The position numbers were made by a program, and so were the translations under genes. A stretch of DNA of 15,599 nt, taken from assembly GCA_021792045.1 (NCBI GenBank), contig JAJYVJ010000031.1:1-15599 (forward strand). The letters are read 5' to 3'. The DNA is from Thermoplasmata archaeon. Its GTDB lineage: Archaea > Thermoplasmatota > Thermoplasmata > Thermoplasmatales > Thermoplasmataceae. A model generated the notes under the pieces. The model had not been told where the DNA came from and ran no database searches. It worked only from the letters and a program-made list of their open reading frames with translations. Of the stretch, positions 14,618 to 15,599 are shown one piece after another; the first letter of the stretch is position 1; each line of letters starts with the position of its first letter.

Positions 14618-14631
14618 TTTTTTGATGTTTT
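14618..14631 (+). terminator. T-rich terminator after the B12 radical SAM gene
   Basis: A six-T run (14618-14623) and a four-T run (14628-14631) begin 21 bases after the TAA stop, matching the archaeal T-run type. Confidence 0.5.
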
Positions 14632-14684
14632 ACAATCCAGAAATCATTATTTTCTCATTACTTCGTTACTGCTAAATTTAGAAG

Positions 14685-14759
14685 CGGGCGCGAGGGGATT
14701 TGGACCCCTGATCTGCAACTTAGGAGGCTGCTGCCCTATCCAGACTAGGCCACGCGCCC
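14685..14759 (-). tRNA. tRNA-Arg, anticodon CCU
   Basis: The 75-base minus-strand RNA folds as a complete cloverleaf. The acceptor GGGCGCG pairs with CGCGCCC. The D stem is GCCU/GGGC with a ten-base loop, and the anticodon stem GCAGC/GUUGC encloses CUCCUAA. The T stem AGGGG/CCCCU encloses UCCAAAU. The discriminator is G and CCA is not encoded. Anticodon CCU reads AGG, a common arginine codon in these genes. No intron is present. Position 54 is U and 55 is C in the T loop, slightly off the usual UUC, which is not rare in Thermoplasmata-type tRNAs and does not affect the call. Confidence 0.95.
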
Positions 14760-14788
14760 ATTAACTCGGTTGAGAGAAATGTGTACTC

Positions 14789-14798
14789 GGTATAAGTT
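14789..14798 (-). promoter_or_regulatory. TATA box of the tRNA gene
   Basis: AACTTATACC on the minus strand lies about 35 bases before the tRNA 5' end. It would start transcription about nine bases upstream of the mature end. Confidence 0.4.
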
Positions 14799-14906
14799 AT
14801 TTTAGATTTTCAAAGATGTCTGTATGAGAATGATTAAACGAAACTCAAGCCCGATGGAACATCATGAGTAAGAATTAAAGTTAAAGAACGATATACTATA
14901 ATAATT

Positions 14907-15386
14907 ATGTATATAGAAATTGATGGCAAGCAAAACAATCTTCGTTTTTCCGCCGCGCATTTCATTCCGACAATTGAGAAATGCTCACGACTCCATGGTC
15001 ACGATTACTCCGTGAGTCTCAGACTAACTGGGGATCCTGTTGATGGCATACTGATAGATTACGGCGTTGCTAAACAAATTATAAGGAAGTTAATAGAAGA
15101 TATCGATCATAAAGTAATCGTTCCAAGAAGTTCAGAATTTTCGACTGTGAAAAAGAACACAGAATCTTTCGAGGTCAAATATGGTGGGAAATCTTATATG
15201 TTTCCGGCAGGAGATGTTTATGAGCTAGATGCGGACTTTTCATCTAGTGAATCCATGTGCCGTATAATGTGTAGTAAGATCGCAGAAAAGCTCAAACCGT
15301 ATAGTAATTTGCAAAATCTCTCTGTTTGTTTATACGAAGGACCGGGGCAATCTGCATGCGTTGAGTTGAAGTTGAATGACAGATAA
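14907..15386 (+). CDS. queD: QueD-type 6-carboxytetrahydropterin synthase
   Basis: The 159-residue protein is a 6-pyruvoyl-tetrahydropterin synthase superfamily enzyme. H18 (FSAAHF) with H30 and H32 binds zinc, and C26-X3-H30-G-H32 (CSRLHGH) is the catalytic QueD motif. DIDHK (D67, H68) and E144 (LYEGPGQ) complete the active site. QueD converts 7,8-dihydroneopterin triphosphate to 6-carboxytetrahydropterin, the second step towards preQ0; archaea put preQ0 into tRNA and turn it into archaeosine. An insertion of about 25 residues between the DHK and C-terminal glutamate segments ([15 protein letters not shown]) makes it longer than bacterial QueD (about 120). It overlaps queC by 11 bases, so the two are translated together. 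ATG 14907 is the only start leaving the core intact; no clear ribosome site is seen, only an AT-rich tract upstream. Confidence 0.92.
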   Translation: MYIEIDGKQNNLRFSAAHFIPTIEKCSRLHGHDYSVSLRLTGDPVDGILIDYGVAKQIIRKLIEDIDHKVIVPRSSEFSTVKKNTESFEVKYGGKSYMFPAGDVYELDADFSSSESMCRIMCSKIAEKLKPYSNLQNLSVCLYEGPGQSACVELKLNDR

Positions 15387-15599
15387 GTGTGTTTGCCTTC
15401 TTTCTGGAGGGATGGACTCAGCAACAGTTGCTACACTTGCCTCCAAGAAAGGTTACGAATGTTATGCATTATCGTTTGATTATGGTCAGCGCCATAAGAA
15501 AGAATTGAAATCTGCATCGGAAATAGCTCAGAGACTAAACATACAACATAAAATTGTTATGATAAATCTTGAAGATATTGCATATAGTGCACTTACGGG
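15376..15599 (+). CDS. queC: QueC, 7-cyano-7-deazaguanine (preQ0) synthase, 5' part
   Basis: The frame starts at ATG 15376 inside the end of queD and runs off the right edge after 74 codons. [16 protein letters not shown] carries the PP-loop SGGMDS that binds [20 protein letters not shown] is the next diagnostic QueC block (SFDYGQRH). QueC amidates and dehydrates 7-carboxy-7-deazaguanine to preQ0 with ATP and ammonium. Overlap with queD fits a queDC (perhaps queE) operon for archaeosine. The zinc-binding cysteines near the C-terminus lie outside the window. Confidence 0.93.
   Translation, partial: MTDKCVCLLSGGMDSATVATLASKKGYECYALSFDYGQRHKKELKSASEIAQRLNIQHKIVMINLEDIAYSALT

Noticed and set aside
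1..15599. CRISPR arrays, insertion sequences and attachment sites
   Set aside because: No regularly spaced repeats, transposase genes or paired terminal repeats were seen; the tRNA gene is not flanked by an integrase or a visible partial copy.

Overview
The window looks like chromosomal DNA of an archaeon of the Thermoplasmata (Thermoplasma, Ferroplasma or Cuniculiplasma type). I infer this from an AT-rich genome, a GPN-loop GTPase, an NreA repair protein, archaeal QueD/QueC, a B12-binding radical SAM protein resembling the Ta0216 family, a CCU-anticodon tRNA-Arg, and start codons that repeatedly lie about 24-30 bases after a TATA box with no leader. Where ribosome binding sites appear they are of the GGTGAT type and sit inside operons. 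The species cannot be named from this sequence alone.

Layout. 1-479 is the 3' part of a GPN-loop GTPase gene. 480-1446 has no convincing protein gene. It holds a GC-richer, stem-forming stretch (about 510-785) that may be an unidentified structured RNA, and then an AT-rich stretch with a mostly open but broken frame. 1447-3163 is a two-gene unit, a GlpA-like glycerol-3-phosphate dehydrogenase overlapping a CoxG/SRPBCC protein. 3362-4948 is a DUF47 (PhoU-like) and PiT phosphate transporter pair. 4996-7087 is NreA followed one base later by an SplB-like radical SAM protein, probably one repair-related unit. Around 7104-7225 lies a TATA box followed by a possible small RNA closed by a long-range helix. 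7323-8018 (minus) is a calcineurin-like phosphoesterase.

The most interesting block is 8112-11470. It encodes a eukaryotic-type protein kinase on the plus strand, and a PP2C phosphatase and a von Willebrand A (vWA) protein on the minus strand. The kinase and phosphatase genes are convergent and overlap at their stops. Together they match the kinase/PP2C/vWA set known as the TerY-P (TerY phosphorylation) triad. The kinase carries two tandem PH-like modules at its N-terminus, joined to the catalytic domain by a long Ser/Thr/Gln/Pro-rich linker. I read the block as a reversible phosphorylation switch whose target may be or include the vWA protein. Overlapping palindromes lie just upstream of the vWA promoter.

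To the right, an unrecognised 308-residue protein (minus) diverges from the B12-binding radical SAM gene (plus). A minus-strand tRNA-Arg(CCU) follows, then queD overlapping the start of queC, which runs off the right end. queD and queC make the 7-deazaguanine precursor of archaeosine in tRNA.
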